DNA of 32,781 nt from Armatimonadaceae bacterium (GCA_030447685.1 JAUJOK010000055.1:1-32781), one strand, 5' to 3'; positions 1 to 9,945 are shown, counted from the first letter of the stretch. Translations and numbers: made by a program. Notes: a model not told the origin generated them from the sequence alone.

Positions 1-127
1 TAGAGCACGTTAAGCAGGTTCTCAGAAGGGGCAATCCACCACCTTAGGTTGTTTTAAATGCCGCTGCCCCGCCGTCGGATTCTCTTGCTGGAGCAGAATT
101 ATCATCCTGGCGGGGGCGTGAGTGCCT

Positions 128-1036
128 TCACTGGCTGCCGACCCCTTTGACGCGCATACGCAGGCCGTACAGACCTTTGCTGGCCGTGATAAACAGCGTA
201 CGCGCGTCCCTGCCGCCGAAGCAGACATTCGCGGTCCACCCTTCCGGCACATCGATCTGCTCAATCTGCCTGCCGGTCTTATCGAACACGGTAACACCTT
301 TGCCAGTCAGGTAGACATTGCCTTCGTTGTCCATCGTCATCCCGTCGGAACCCATCGCGCAGAACAGCCGCTTGTTCGCCAGCGCCCCGTCGGGCCGGAT
401 GTCGTAGACGTAGGTCTTCCCGGCGCGGATGTCAGCTACATACAGCGTTTTGCCGTCCGGCGTGCCGATGATACCGTTGGGCTGCTCCAGATCATTGGCA
501 ACCCGCGTCAGCTTCTTGTGGCCGGGTGACAGGTAGTAGACGGCCTGTACCTCCTGCTCCATCGGCCCGCGCTGCCAGTAAGGCCGCTTATAAAACGGAT
601 CGGTAAAATAGACACCGCCGTCGGGCCGTACCCACACATCGTTGGGGCCGTTCAGGAGCTTTCCCTGATAATCCTTCACGACCACCGTTACCTTGCCTCT
701 GGGGTCGATGCGCCATAGCTCATTCTTCTCGTCGGCGCAGACCCAGAGATTGCCGCGCGCATCGAAGCACAGGCCGTTGGCGCGTCCACTGGGCTTGCGG
801 AAGGTGGTCAGCTTGTTGTCCACGCCCCAGCGCAGAATCCGGTCATTGGGCTGATCGGTGAAGAAGACATTGCCGCGCGCATCGGAGGCCGGGCCTTCCG
901 TAAAGGCGAAATCCCCGGCCAGCTTTTCCAGCGACGCGCCCGGAGCGATGATCCGGTTGTCCGCCGTCGTGCGGGCGACGGCGGCGAAACACAGGCGGAT
1001 AATTGCGGCAAGAAGCAGTATGCCGAGCGTCTTCAT
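128..1036 (-). CDS. Secreted SMP-30/gluconolactonase/LRE family protein
   Basis: About 302 residues. A signal peptide (MKTLGILLLAAI...) leads into a six-bladed-propeller SMP-30 type fold. Visible family motifs are FTEGPASDARGNVFFTD near the N-terminus (Glu metal ligand), NGPNDVWVRPDGGVYFTDPF, QPNGIIGTPDGKTLYVAD and GSDGMTMDNEGNVYLTG, which together carry the usual Glu/Asn/Asn/Asp divalent-metal site. Family members hydrolyse sugar lactones such as gluconolactone; the substrate here cannot be read from the sequence. I chose the ATG at 1036 because GAGAA lies 8 bases upstream and it starts directly at the signal peptide; an ATG at 1045 (MPFMKT) is the alternative. It follows the GH4 glycosidase gene on the same strand after 73 bases, so the two probably form a sugar-degradation operon. 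No terminator is evident in the 127 bases downstream, which hold nothing else I can recognise. Confidence 0.88.
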   Translation of the reverse strand: MKTLGILLLAAIIRLCFAAVARTTADNRIIAPGASLEKLAGDFAFTEGPASDARGNVFFTDQPNDRILRWGVDNKLTTFRKPSGRANGLCFDARGNLWVCADEKNELWRIDPRGKVTVVVKDYQGKLLNGPNDVWVRPDGGVYFTDPFYKRPYWQRGPMEQEVQAVYYLSPGHKKLTRVANDLEQPNGIIGTPDGKTLYVADIRAGKTYVYDIRPDGALANKRLFCAMGSDGMTMDNEGNVYLTGKGVTVFDKTGRQIEQIDVPEGWTANVCFGGRDARTLFITASKGLYGLRMRVKGVGSQ

Positions 1037-1067
1037 GAACGGCATTCTCTTTCGGTAACGTATTGCT

Positions 1068-1097
1068 CCCCTGTCCCCCAATCCTGAGGGGCAGGGG
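1068..1097 (-). promoter_or_regulatory. Intercistronic GC-rich hairpin
   Basis: CCCCTG (1068-1073) pairs with CAGGGG (1092-1097), and the adjoining C-run pairs with the G-run across one bulged base, giving about 10 pairs. No T-run follows on the minus strand, so it is not a clear intrinsic terminator. It may instead stabilise or attenuate the GH4/SMP-30 transcript. Confidence 0.35.
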
Positions 1098-1109
1098 GGC
1101 CATTGGCTG

Positions 1110-2396
1110 TCAGGCATCGAAATGGCGGAGCAGGTCCTTCTCCGCTTCCCACAGCTCATCGAACATCGCCCTAATCTGATCCAGCGAGCAGACGCTGCTG
1201 GTCAGCGGGTCGAGCGCGCAGGCGTGGAACGCCGCGTCTTTGTCTTTATCCAGCACCGCTCGCACTGCCAGTTCCTGCACCGCGATATTGGAGTTGTTCA
1301 GCCACGCAAGCTGCGCCGGAAGCGGCCCCACATAGCACGGCTGAACTCCCTGACGATCTACCAGGCAGGGCACCTCCACACAGCAGCCGTCCGGCAGGTT
1401 CGAAATCAGGCCCGTGTTCATCACATTTCCGTTGAAGCGGTATGGAGTGTTCGTCACCACGGCCTGCATGATGCGCGCGGCGTATTCGTTGGACATCGAC
1501 AGGTCGGGCAAAGGCGCGTTTTCCGGGTCCTCCATCCATTCCCGCCGCTTTTGCGGCGCGTCGGCGACCACCCGCTCTTCCAGGCCGAACTTTTCGCGCA
1601 GCGCTTTCGTACGGCGGAAGTAGGGGTGGTACTCCGAGCAGTGCCGCGTCGATTCCGTCACGAAGAGGCCGAAGTGCTTGAACATCTCGAAGCGCACGGA
1701 GTCTTTGGCGACCGTTTCCGGGTTGTCGAGCAAGCCGCGCAGACAGGGATAAATGTCCTCGCCGTTCCGCTCAAATCGCAGATACCACGCCTGATGGTTA
1801 ATCCCGGCACAAAGGTAGTTTATTTCCCCCGACGGCACGCCCAGATAGCGCGCCAACTCCGAGGCGGTGCCCTGAACACTGTGACACAGCCCGACATTGG
1901 CAATGGAGGAGCCTTCGGAGTGCAGCCAGGTGAGCATCGCCATCGGATTCGTATAATTCAGCAGCAGCGCGCGCGGGCATAGCTCCTCCATGTCCTGGCA
2001 GATGGCAAGCTGCACCGGCGCGGTACGCAGAAATCGGAAGATTCCGCCCACCCCGATGGTGTCGGCGACGCTCTGCTCGACACCGTATTTGCGCGGAATA
2101 TCCACCTCGACATTGGCCGGGAAACCGGCATAGGCGTATCCGCCCACGGAGATACTGGTGACGACGAAGTCCGCGCCCGCCAGCGCCTCGCGCCGCTCCG
2201 TGGTATGGGAAAGCGTTGCCGGAAGCCCATGCCCGTCGATGATGCGCTGAACGTAGCGCGTCACCGCGCCCAGGCGCTCCTTGTCAATGTCGCACAGGAC
2301 AATATGGGCGTCCCGCAGTTCCGGCAGTGCGAGAATATCGCGCGACAGCTTGCCGCCGAATTGGCTGCCCGCCCCGATGATTACTATTTTGCTCAT
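1110..2396 (-). CDS. Glycoside hydrolase family 4 (alpha-glucosidase/alpha-galactosidase type)
   Basis: 428 residues, a normal length for GH4. The N-terminus is a Rossmann dinucleotide fold (IVIIGAGSQFGG, then VLCDID), followed by the GH4 signatures NYTNPMAM, GLCHSVQGT and CAGINHQAWYL, which hold the Asn, Cys and His residues of the Mn2+/NAD+ site. GH4 enzymes hydrolyse glycosides by a redox-elimination mechanism using NAD+ and Mn2+. The MelA/AglA-like motifs suggest an alpha-glycosidase, but the sugar is not determinable. The start at 2396 is supported by AGGAG seven bases upstream; an upstream in-frame ATG at 2417 has no such site. It has no signal peptide, so it is cytoplasmic and likely acts on imported sugars. 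The secreted SMP-30-like gene follows it. Confidence 0.93.
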   Translation of the reverse strand: MSKIVIIGAGSQFGGKLSRDILALPELRDAHIVLCDIDKERLGAVTRYVQRIIDGHGLPATLSHTTERREALAGADFVVTSISVGGYAYAGFPANVEVDIPRKYGVEQSVADTIGVGGIFRFLRTAPVQLAICQDMEELCPRALLLNYTNPMAMLTWLHSEGSSIANVGLCHSVQGTASELARYLGVPSGEINYLCAGINHQAWYLRFERNGEDIYPCLRGLLDNPETVAKDSVRFEMFKHFGLFVTESTRHCSEYHPYFRRTKALREKFGLEERVVADAPQKRREWMEDPENAPLPDLSMSNEYAARIMQAVVTNTPYRFNGNVMNTGLISNLPDGCCVEVPCLVDRQGVQPCYVGPLPAQLAWLNNSNIAVQELAVRAVLDKDKDAAFHACALDPLTSSVCSLDQIRAMFDELWEAEKDLLRHFDA

Positions 2397-2571
2397 TATG
2401 CACTCCTTTCGATACACGCCGAAAAGCCAAAACCCGGATTGGGTGCGGCAATCGGTTATGGTTGTATTCTTCTATTCTTCGTTGCGGTTCCATCTGCCTT
2501 CTTCCGCGGACCTCGCCTGGGAACGGTAGCTGAATGGCTTAGAATCTGATACACTATGGAGACGCCCGGGG

Positions 2572-5049
2572 GTGTGCTATCGACTCCCCTCGGCGTTCCT
2601 TAAAATGATGTCGTCAAACACACAGTCACTTTTAGCCCGTTACGCCGCGCTGACTATAGCTCTGACGTTCTGTGTGCCGCTGGCCGGGTTTCTGCGCGCG
2701 CACGCGATCCCCAAAAAGCCTGCCGGGGATCAGATATACCGGCAGCAGTGCGCCTCGTGTCACGGCGCGAAGGGTGAAGGCACGCAATCCCACAGCCGGG
2801 CGCTTGTCGGCGACCGCTCCATCGGTGATCTGGGGCGCTACATCGCGCAGTACATGCCGCCCGGCGCTCCGAAGAAGCTGTCGGCGGAGGATGCGCAAAA
2901 GGTCGCCGCATATATCCACAACGCGTTCTACTCGCCTCTTGCCCAGGCACGAAACAAGCCCGCCCGGATCGAGCTTTCGCGGCTCACCGTGCGCCAGTAT
3001 CGCAATGCGGTCGCCGATCTGGTCGGCAGTTTTCGCACGCGCCCGCAGGCCGCCTCCGCTAGTGCGGACAGGCGGCAGGGACTGCGCGGGGAGTACTTCA
3101 AGACGGGGCGGATGCGCGGTGATCAGGCAATCCTGCAGCGTATCGATCCCGAAATCCGGTTCGACTTCGGAGCCACCGGCGCTCTTAAAGAACAGGACGA
3201 CCCCTATCAGTTCGCGATGCGCTGGGAAGGTTCTGTGCTTGCCCCCGAAACCGGCGAGTACGAATTTATCGTGCGGACGGAGCACGCGGCGCGGCTGTGG
3301 GTGAACGATCTGGGGCAGCCCCTGGTGGATGCCCTGGTGAAGTCAGGCGACAGCAACGAACACCGCGCCTCTCTGTTCCTGCTGGGAGGCCGCCGGTATC
3401 CCCTGCGGCTCGAATTTTCGAAGGGCGTGCAGGGCGTCAACAACCTCAAGAAGCTGAAGGAAAAGCCCCCGCTGAAGGCGTCCCTGAGCCTGGAATGGAA
3501 GCGGCCCAAGCTGACGGCGGAAGTGATCCCGCAGCGCAGCCTGTTCCCGGCGATTTCGCCGGAGACGTTTGTCACCGCTGCGCCGTTCCCGCCGGATGAC
3601 CGGAGCGTCGGCTATGAGCGCGGCACCTCGGTTTCAAAAGCATGGGACGAGGCGACCACGGAGGCGGCCCTTGAAACCGCGCACTACGTGGCGGCCCGCC
3701 TGCCTGAGTTATCCGGGGCGGCGGACGACGCCGCTGATCGCGAAGCCAGAATCCGCGCGTTCTGCCGCCAGTTCGCCGAGCGGGCGTTCCGTCGGCCACT
3801 TTCGGAAGAGACGGCGGGCTTCTTTGTCGAGCGGCAGTTCAAAGAGGCACCCGATCTGGAGACCGCCGTCAAGCGGGTCGTGCTTCTGGTGCTCAAATCG
3901 CCCCGCTTTCTGTATCGCGAGATAGAAGCAACGCCGCCGTCGCCATCGCCTGCGTCCCCCGTCTCGGAACGACCCGTCAATGGCAGCGCGACGCCGGACC
4001 CATACGCCGTGGCGTCCCGGCTTTCTTTTATCCTATGGGACTCCGTGCCCGATGACGAACTGCTGCGAGCGGCGGCAGCCGGACAGCTTTCCACACGCGA
4101 GCAGGTGGTGCGGCAGGCCCAGCGCATGGCCGCCGACAGCCGGGCGCGGGCGAAACTGCGGGAGTTCTTTCTGCAATGGCTGAAGGTCGAGCATCATCCG
4201 GACCTGTCTAAGGACCCCAAGCGGTTCCCTGACTTCTCCGAAAGCGTTGCCTCCGATCTGCGGACCTCGCTGGAGATGTCTATTGAGCAGGTGGTCTGGA
4301 GCGAAAAGTCGGATTTCCGCGAGCTTCTGCTTACTACTAAGCTGTATCTGAACGGGCGGCTGGGCAAACTGTACAACGCGCGCCTTGCCCCCGATGCGCC
4401 GTTCCGATTGGTCACGACGGATTCCGGCAAGCGCGCGGGCGTGCTGACGCACCCCTACCTGCTGTCCAGCTTCGCCTACCGCGACGAAAACTCGCCGATT
4501 CACCGGGGCGTGCTGATTGCCCGCAGCCTGCTGGGACGCACGCTTCTTCCGCCGCCGGAGGCATTTACGCCGCTCCCCGCCGACCTGCACCCGAAGCTGA
4601 CCACCCGCCAGCGCGTGGCGCTCCAAACCAAACCGGCGGCCTGCGCTTCCTGCCACAGCCTTATTAACCCGCTGGGCTTTACGCTGGAGAAGTATGATGC
4701 GGTGGGGCGGCTGCGCGCAAAGGAGAACGGCGCAGCGATTGACGCCACCGGAAGCTACCGCACCCGCGCCGGTAAGACGGTTCGGTTCAGCGATGTGCGC
4801 GATCTGGCCCGCTTCCTTGCCGAAAGCCCGGAGGCCCACGCCGCCTTTGTCGAGCAGCTTTTCCATCATCTGGTCAAGCAGCCCGTACGCGCTTTCGGTC
4901 CTGCGACCCCGGCGCACCTGCGAATGACGTTCGCCGCTAATCAGTTCAGCATCCGCAGGCAGATAGTAGAAACGGCGGCAATGGCCGCTGTTCTCGAGCC
5001 GCAAAGTGGAACAGATGGTACAATAAGTTCGGCCCGCCATCAGCCATAA
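2572..5049 (+). CDS. Secreted Planctomycete-type cytochrome c protein (DUF1587/PA14/DUF1592/DUF1588/DUF1585)
   Basis: 825 residues if started at GTG 2572 (GGAG 10 bases upstream); ATG at 2605 or 2608 would start nearer the signal peptide (hydrophobic stretch about residues 24-43) but has no clear ribosome site. Order: haem c motif CASCH at residues 60-64; DUF1587-like segment ([18 protein letters not shown]) near 135; a PA14-like insert at about 170-310 ([30 protein letters not shown]); DUF1595/DUF1592 at about 370-600 ([17 protein letters not shown]); DUF1588 ending in a second CASCH at 691-695 followed by [14 protein letters not shown]1585 to the C-terminus. Such proteins are periplasmic and usually sit beside a Tat-exported DUF1552 protein, as here 13 bases downstream. 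Function in the family is unresolved; a periplasmic redox or polymer-degradation role is commonly suspected. Confidence 0.9.
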   Translation: MCYRLPSAFLKMMSSNTQSLLARYAALTIALTFCVPLAGFLRAHAIPKKPAGDQIYRQQCASCHGAKGEGTQSHSRALVGDRSIGDLGRYIAQYMPPGAPKKLSAEDAQKVAAYIHNAFYSPLAQARNKPARIELSRLTVRQYRNAVADLVGSFRTRPQAASASADRRQGLRGEYFKTGRMRGDQAILQRIDPEIRFDFGATGALKEQDDPYQFAMRWEGSVLAPETGEYEFIVRTEHAARLWVNDLGQPLVDALVKSGDSNEHRASLFLLGGRRYPLRLEFSKGVQGVNNLKKLKEKPPLKASLSLEWKRPKLTAEVIPQRSLFPAISPETFVTAAPFPPDDRSVGYERGTSVSKAWDEATTEAALETAHYVAARLPELSGAADDAADREARIRAFCRQFAERAFRRPLSEETAGFFVERQFKEAPDLETAVKRVVLLVLKSPRFLYREIEATPPSPSPASPVSERPVNGSATPDPYAVASRLSFILWDSVPDDELLRAAAAGQLSTREQVVRQAQRMAADSRARAKLREFFLQWLKVEHHPDLSKDPKRFPDFSESVASDLRTSLEMSIEQVVWSEKSDFRELLLTTKLYLNGRLGKLYNARLAPDAPFRLVTTDSGKRAGVLTHPYLLSSFAYRDENSPIHRGVLIARSLLGRTLLPPPEAFTPLPADLHPKLTTRQRVALQTKPAACASCHSLINPLGFTLEKYDAVGRLRAKENGAAIDATGSYRTRAGKTVRFSDVRDLARFLAESPEAHAAFVEQLFHHLVKQPVRAFGPATPAHLRMTFAANQFSIRRQIVETAAMAAVLEPQSGTDGTISSARHQP

Positions 5050-5062
5050 GGGAGAGGTAAAT

Positions 5063-6403
5063 TTGAGTCATCGAAACACCCGTAACGTCCGCAACACTCG
5101 CCGCGAGTTTCTCCGCAGCCTGGGCCTGAGTGCAGCGGCGCTGCCCTTTCTGACCAATCTGCCCGGCCTGGCCGCCGCTCCGGATGCCGGACGGCGCAAG
5201 CAGCGGCTCGTCATCCTGTTCAGCCCGGACGGCGTTGTGCCGTCCACGTTCTGCCGGATGAGGAGGGCGCGGCATTCACGCTCAAAGAAAGCCTGAAGCC
5301 GCTGGAACCGTTCCGTGACCGCACCCTTCTGCTGAATGGCGTTTGCGACCGGATACGGGGCGACGGCGACGGCCATATGCGCGGAATCGGCTGTTTGCTG
5401 ACCGGGATTGAGTTGTTTCCCGGCAATGTACAGGGCGGTTCGGACACCCCGGCGGGCTGGTCCAGCGGCATCTCCATCGACCAGGAGATCAAGAACTTTC
5501 TGCAAAAGACCCGGCGACGCGAACGCGCTTCGGATCTCTGGAGTTCGGCGTCATGGTCCCGGAGCGGGCCGATACCTGGACACGGATGTCGTATGTCGGG
5601 CCGAACAAGCCGCTCGCCCCTATCGACAACCCGTACCAGATGTTCTCTTCGAAACTGTATGGCCGCGCCAAAGACCAGGAAAGCCTGAAAGCGTTCTGGA
5701 TGACCTGACGGAAGACCTGAACACGGTACGCTCGCGGGTGAGCGCGCAGGACCGGCAGATTCTGGAAGAGCATGCGACGCTCGTGCGCGAGATGGAGCAG
5801 GAACTTCAGACGACTAACAGCAAGGATGTGGGCCACGCCGTTCCTGTTCTGGAGCCGGGCGTCAAAGAAGACAACGATAACATTCCGCAGATCAGCAAAC
5901 TGCAGATTGACCTGATGGTGAACAGCTTCGCGGCGGACTTTACCCGCGTGGCGACGCTTCAATATACCAACTCGGTCGGCCAGGCGCGGTTCCGCTGGCT
6001 CGGTATCGAAGAGGGGCAGCATGACCTGTCGCATAAGCCGGATAACGACGCCGACGCCCAGGAAAAGCTGACCCGAATCAACAAGTGGTACTGCGAGCAG
6101 CTTGCCTATCTCGCCAAGCGGCTGGCGGAGACGCCGGAGCCGGGCGGGGCGGCACCAGCCTGCTGGACAACCGCTGATTGTGTGGACGAATGAGCTGGGG
6201 CGGGGAACTCCCATACGCTGGATAACATCCCCTTCGTTCTGGTCGGGGGCGGCCTGGGCTTCCGCATGGGGCGCTCGCTCAAATACCCGAGAGTCGCGCA
6301 CAACCGCCTGCTGCTGTCCCTGGCGCACGGCATGGGGCATCGTATCGGCCAGTTCGGCAACCCGGACTTCTGCGGCGACGGCCCTCTGTCAAACTTGACG
6401 TGA
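5063..6403 (+). CDS. Tat-exported DUF1552 protein, reading frame broken in six places
   Basis: The start is TTG 5063 with GAGAGG just upstream, 13 bases after the cytochrome gene. The N-terminus has a twin-arginine signal (RREFLRSLG, then AAALPFL). DUF1552 sequence then continues through three frames: [110 protein letters not shown] and [14 protein letters not shown] before TGA at 6401. Frame changes fall near 5250, 5510, 5690, 6147, 6172 and 6205, each equivalent to one lost base (for example AAA for expected AAAA near 5690). Because conserved sequence resumes at once after each break, I think these are sequence errors rather than decay. It is co-transcribed with the DUF1592 cytochrome, its usual partner. 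Function unknown; exported folded. Confidence 0.82.
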
Positions 6404-6463
6404 CCGCCCGCCCGCCCGTCCTCTATCCGTCAGCAGTGCATAGAGGAGAGTGGCAAAACAACG

Positions 6464-6495
6464 AAAAGGCAGAGCACAAAGGTGCCCTGCCTTTT
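6464..6495. terminator. Bidirectional intrinsic terminator
   Basis: AAAAGGCAG (6464-6472) pairs perfectly with CTGCCTTTT (6487-6495), and inside it GCAC (6474-6477) pairs with GTGC (6482-6485) around an AAAG loop. T-rich tails are present in both directions. It separates the DUF1552 gene (plus) from the Asp-rich protein gene (minus). Confidence 0.85.
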
Positions 6496-6521
6496 CATAT
6501 TAAGCGTGCTAACTGTGCCCC

Positions 6522-7066
6522 TTATCGGCGGCGCGAGTCCAGCGGATAGCGGTCCCGTTTGTTGCGGATACCGTCCCCATCGATGTCCGAGTCACGGCTG
6601 TCCGGATACCGTCTCTGTCCCGATCCTGGGCTTGCCCGTAGCGGCTGCGGTTGTAATCATAGCGGTCCCGCCGGTTGCGGACACCGTCCCCATCGATGTC
6701 TCTGTCCCGGTAGTCCGGAACGCCATCGCGGTCACGATCCCGGTTACGCCGCTCCTCTTCACGTCGTCGCCGCTCTTCTTCCCACCGGCGTTGATCTTCT
6801 TCCCGCCGTTGCCGCAGCTCTTCTTCACGTCGCCGCTGTAATTCTTCACGTCGCCGCTGCAGCTCTTCACGGTCCCGGCGCAGTTCCGGAGACCAGCGCT
6901 CCCTGTCGTTATTGCGCTCCTGCTTTCGGCGATAACCGTGGGCAGGGGCATGCTTCGGCGGTTTCGCCGAAACGAACGCGGGGCTGAAGGTGAGCAGACC
7001 CACCGTTAGCGCCATTCCAACAACGGCCACGTTTCGAGCGTTCGTTCTTCGTATACGGTTCGTCAT
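6522..7066 (-). CDS. Small secreted protein: Arg/Glu coiled coil plus Asp-rich calcium-type repeats (one frame break)
   Basis: Not a named family that I recognise. The N-terminus (MTNRIRRTNARNVAVVGMAL...AFVSAKPP) is a signal peptide. A highly charged segment built on RREELQRR/REEE repeats follows and is predicted to form a long helix or coiled coil. Then come DRDRDGVPDYRDRDIDGDGV repeats like the calcium-binding repeats of thrombospondin type 3. Near 6602 one C appears lost: restoring it gives DRDGIPDSRDSDIDGDGI and a C-terminus LDSRRR with TAA at 6522-6524; without it the open frame runs to 6509 in unrelated sequence. AGGAAC lies upstream of the ATG at 7066. The likely location is periplasm or surface, with calcium binding inferred from the Asp spacing. 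Confidence 0.75.
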
Positions 7067-7091
7067 TGTTCCGTTCCTTTACTTTCGCAGT

Positions 7092-7107
7092 GCATTAAAC
7101 GTAATGC
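7092..7107. promoter_or_regulatory. Short inverted repeat upstream of the Asp-rich protein gene
   Basis: GCATTA-AACG-TAATGC is a perfect 6+6 dyad 26 bases upstream of the ATG at 7066. It could be an operator or a small 5' hairpin; no regulator is encoded nearby to link it to. Confidence 0.3.
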
Positions 7108-7183
7108 TTTGAAAGAAACATACCCGTCAGCCAATAATACGAAACTACCAATAAATTTATAGTTATAATAAACTCGGCTTTTG

Positions 7184-7217
7184 AAAGGCGGAGCCGCTTT
7201 TCGGCTCCGCCTTTTTT
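7184..7217. terminator. Strong intrinsic terminator
   Basis: AAAGGCGGAGCCG (7184-7196) pairs with CGGCTCCGCCTTT (7202-7214) across a five-base loop, followed on the plus strand by a T6 run. The mirror A/T tracts let it work on the minus strand too, where it lies just beyond the reconstructed stop (7230) of the YGDSR-repeat gene. Confidence 0.85.
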
Positions 7218-7229
7218 CGTTCGCGGGTA

Positions 7230-7768
7230 TTAGCGGCAGTCGCTCTTCTTCTTGCCCTGCTTCCCGTGTTTCTGATGACCGATCTTCTTGCCCTTCCCCT
7301 GCCGGTAGTAGCTCACCCGGTCGTCGCGATAGTCATCCTCATACCGGCGGTCATTGTCGCGGTAGTCCTCATCGCGATAGCGGTCGTCGTAGCGGCTGTC
7401 GCCATAGCGGCTGTCGCCATAGCGGCTGTCGCCATAGCGGCTGTCGCCATAGCGGTAATTGTCCTCATAGCGCCGGTCGTTGTCGTACCGACCGCGACGC
7501 CAGGAGTTTTCCTCGCTCTGGGCCTTGCGCTGCTCCTCATACTTTTTACCGGCCAGGGCCGCGCCGCGCCCAGAACAATCGCGGTGGTCTTGTTACCCTT
7601 CATTGCCTGATGGGCGGCGGCAGCGCCCAGGCCGATACCCAGGTTCCGCATCAGGTTTTTGTCTCTCTGACGCGTGCTTTGCTGCGCTGCCACAGGGCCT
7701 GCGGCGCTCAGCGCCATCATGCCCGACAATCCCGCCACAACAATCGCCTTGAACAGCATCCGTCTCAT
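7230..7768 (-). CDS. Small secreted Tyr/Gly/Asp/Ser/Arg-repeat protein (one frame break)
   Basis: The start at 7768 has GGAGG six bases upstream. A signal peptide (MRRMLFKAIVVAGLSGMMAL...GPVAAQ) is followed by a conserved-looking block, LMRNLGIGLGAAAAHQAMKG and NKTTAIVLGA, that resembles unnamed small secreted proteins. One base is missing near 7563: past it the sequence continues as LAGKKYEEQRKAQSEE, then a tail of YRYGDSRYGDSRYGDSRYGD repeats, further DR/YED repeats and a very basic end (KGKKIGHQKHGKQGKKKSD), with TAA at 7230-7232 directly before the terminator. Without the correction the frame is an artificial Ala/Thr/Met run ending at 7313. The tail is strongly polar and likely disordered, perhaps cell-wall or polymer binding. 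Function unknown. Confidence 0.75.
7390..7449 (-). repeat. Four perfect 15-bp tandem repeats (coding)
   Basis: Four identical copies of TAGCGGCTGTCGCCA (plus strand) start at 7390, 7405, 7420 and 7435. On the minus strand each unit encodes five residues of the Tyr-Gly-Asp-Ser-Arg cycle. Perfect identity at the DNA level implies recent expansion or slippage. Confidence 0.95.
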
Positions 7769-7943
7769 GTCAAACCTCCATGGTTTGTAGTTTCGTGTGC
7801 AGGAGTGTCGAGCGTCTTTGCCCGCCTATCCAGTGCCTACACCTATTTAGACTTCAAACACCGTGAATTCGTTCATATTATTTTATCGCAATCTAATAGG
7901 ATGTGCCAGGTTTCAGCCTGGGTATTTCTAAGACGTGAATAGC

Positions 7944-8990
7944 ATGATCCGCAACCTTTTCGAGCCGCTTCCGCTGGCGCGCGGCGTCACCCTGCCCAAT
8001 CGGATAGTGATGGGGCCGATGACGCTGAACCAGGCCACCGAAAGCGGGCACATGACCCCCTGGATTGTCGAGTGGTACCGCCGCCGCGCGGCGGGCGGCA
8101 CGGGCGCGCTTATCGGGGCGGCAGCTTTCGTCTCGCAGGGCGGGCGTGGCTGGGTGAACGCCGTGGGTATTGCGGATGATTCTTATACCGAAGGCTGGCG
8201 GCAGTGCGTGGAAGCCGCGCACGCGCACGGCGCGCTGTTCGGCACGCAGCTTTTCCACGGCGGGGCGGCGAGCCGCGTGTCGCTTTTGAAACAGCAGGCC
8301 GGTTTCCGCCTCGGACTGGACACGCGAAGGCTTTGACCCCGCCCGCGCACTGACCGGGCCGGAAATCGAGCAGATTATCGAGGATTTCGGACAGGGCGCG
8401 CGCCGCTCCTCGAAGCCGGGTGCGATTTTGTCGAACTGCACGGCGCGCACGGCTACCTGCTGCATCAGTTCTGGCGCGGCGATGTGAACCGGCGCGCGGA
8501 CAAATGGGGCGAGGCGACGGCGTTCCCGGCGGCGGTGACGCAGGCAGTGCGAAAGGTTATCGGGGCGGACGTGCCGCTGATCTACCGCTTCAGTATCCAC
8601 GCCGACGATCCCGCCGCGCCCAACAACCCGGTCACGCCCGGCAGTCTTGCCGATTTCCTCCATGCGCTGGAAGCGGCAGGCGTCGATGCTTGGGACATTA
8701 GCTGCTGGCGCGAATCCCGGCGCGGCTACTTCGGAACGGACATCTGGCTGCCGGATTGGGTACGCAAGTTCAGTGACAAGCCGCGCATCGTCGCCGGGAA
8801 CCTGCTGACACCCAGGGAAACGTCTGACTACATCGCGGACGGTCATGCGGAAGCCGTCGCCCTCGCCCGCGCGCTCATATCCGATGCGGAATGGGCGAAC
8901 AAGGCAAAGCGGGCCGAACCGGAAGCGATCCGTCCTTTCGAGCAAGCCCACCGTCAAGCCATCGACAACGGAACCGACCCCGGCGCGTAG
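7944..8990 (+). CDS. Old Yellow Enzyme family NADH:flavin oxidoreductase (frame breaks)
   Basis: FMN-dependent TIM-barrel oxidoreductase. Recognisable motifs are LPNRIVMGPMTLNQATESGH at the N-terminus, GTQLFHGGAASR, the family signature FVELHGAHGYLLHQFW, VPLIYRFS, and PRIVAGNLLTPRE followed by AVALARALISDAEWANKAKR (phosphate-binding end of the barrel). The frame shifts near 8305 (net two bases lost) and near 8405 (one base lost), after which sequence runs cleanly to TAG at 8988-8990, giving about 350 residues, normal for the family. The start could be ATG 7944 or GTG 7935; neither has a strong Shine-Dalgarno site. Such enzymes reduce activated double bonds using NAD(P)H; substrate unknown. 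It stands alone, convergent with the ComEA operon 29 bases away. Confidence 0.82.
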
Positions 8991-9019
8991 CTTTTTCTCG
9001 CACCGCTGGCGCAGAAGAG

Positions 9020-9915
9020 CTACTCTATCGTAACAAAGGGCTGCACCCTGGCGAATTTCTTCTCACCGATGCCCGGCACGTCCATTAATTGTTCTACGGA
9101 CTGGAACCGGCCTATCTCCTGACGCAATTGAAGGATACGCTCGGACATCGCCGGGCCGACGCCGGGAAGACGCTGAAGCTCTGTCGCATCCGCCGTGTTG
9201 ATGCTTATCGTGCCGTCGCCAGGGTTCTTCAACTTGCTCGGAGACGAGGCGGCGGCGGCAGCAGCATCTTCACCACCGGGACTGTCGCCGGCTGAGGATG
9301 GCGCGTAGGTTAAAGCGGCGGGGGAAGCGGTTTTGCCCAGCACGCGCCCGCGCTTCTTAACCGGCGCGCCGCGCGGCGTGGCAGCAGGGGACACGGACGC
9401 CGCGCGACGGACGGCGGGAAGCGGGGGCGGCGGCTCGCAGGGACGGCGCGGCGGCGGTGCGGGAAGGGGACGTTAATCTGATCGCCGTCCTGCACCTTAT
9501 CGGCCATATTCAGTGCATCCTGCACGGCGTTCTTCTTGAAGCCGCCCGCCGCGCGGATCGCCTGATGCGGTCGCCGCTTTTAAGCGTATAAACATCGGGC
9601 CGGTTGACCGCGCCGGACACATGAACGACAACGAGCGCGGCGGCGGTGGAGGCTTCTTCTTTTTTGACTTGCCGGTTTTTCCGAGCCGGAAGGAATGGCA
9701 TCCGCAGCGCCCGCCTTCGTATTTGCGCCGGGACTATCTTTTTCATCGTCGCCCCCGGCAGGAATCTCTAAACTTCCCGGCGGGGGCGGCGTAAGCGGCA
9801 TCAGCATCTCCGGGCTGCTGCCGTTTCGGCTGAATGTCCAGCTGCCCAGGCCCACCAGCAGAACGGCCACAAGGACGATCAGGGCCGCCCGGCTGCGAAG
9901 ATTGAAGTTTTGCAT
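9020..9915 (-). CDS. comEA: ComEA-like competence protein, second copy (frame breaks)
   Basis: Reconstructed from four open segments ending at a common stop (9020-9022). N-terminal membrane anchor (AALIVLVAVLLVGLGSWTF), a proline/acidic linker, an SLBB-type domain (VVVHVSGAVNRPDVYTLKSG, then NAVQDALNMADKVQDGDQIN), a long Ala/Pro/Arg linker, and a C-terminal helix-hairpin-helix DNA-binding domain (SINTADATELQRLPGVGPAM, then RFQSVEQLMDVPGIGEKKFA). This is the ComEA layout: a membrane-anchored receptor that binds double-stranded DNA for uptake. Frame changes fall near 9680, 9550 and 9420. AAAGGAG precedes ATG 9915, in a leader nearly identical to that of the first copy, indicating duplication. 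It begins 30 bases after the nuclease fusion gene and is likely co-transcribed. Confidence 0.85.
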
Positions 9916-9945
9916 GGGTGCGTCTCCTTTTGTCAGGCTTCGGAG

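Noticed and set aside
4033..5040. A 335-codon minus-strand open frame
   Set aside because: Antisense to the DUF1588/DUF1585 part of the cytochrome gene; no domain recognised.
5063..6403. Programmed ribosomal frameshifting in the DUF1552 gene
   Set aside because: Six shifts at unrelated sites without slippery heptamers or common structure; the same pattern occurs in many unrelated genes of the window.
7390..7449. Tandem repeats as a CRISPR array
   Set aside because: The 15-bp units are contiguous with no spacers and are in frame in a secreted protein.
7893..8957. A 354-codon minus-strand open frame
   Set aside because: Antisense to the Old Yellow Enzyme gene; the plus strand carries the conserved motifs, merely with shifted frames.
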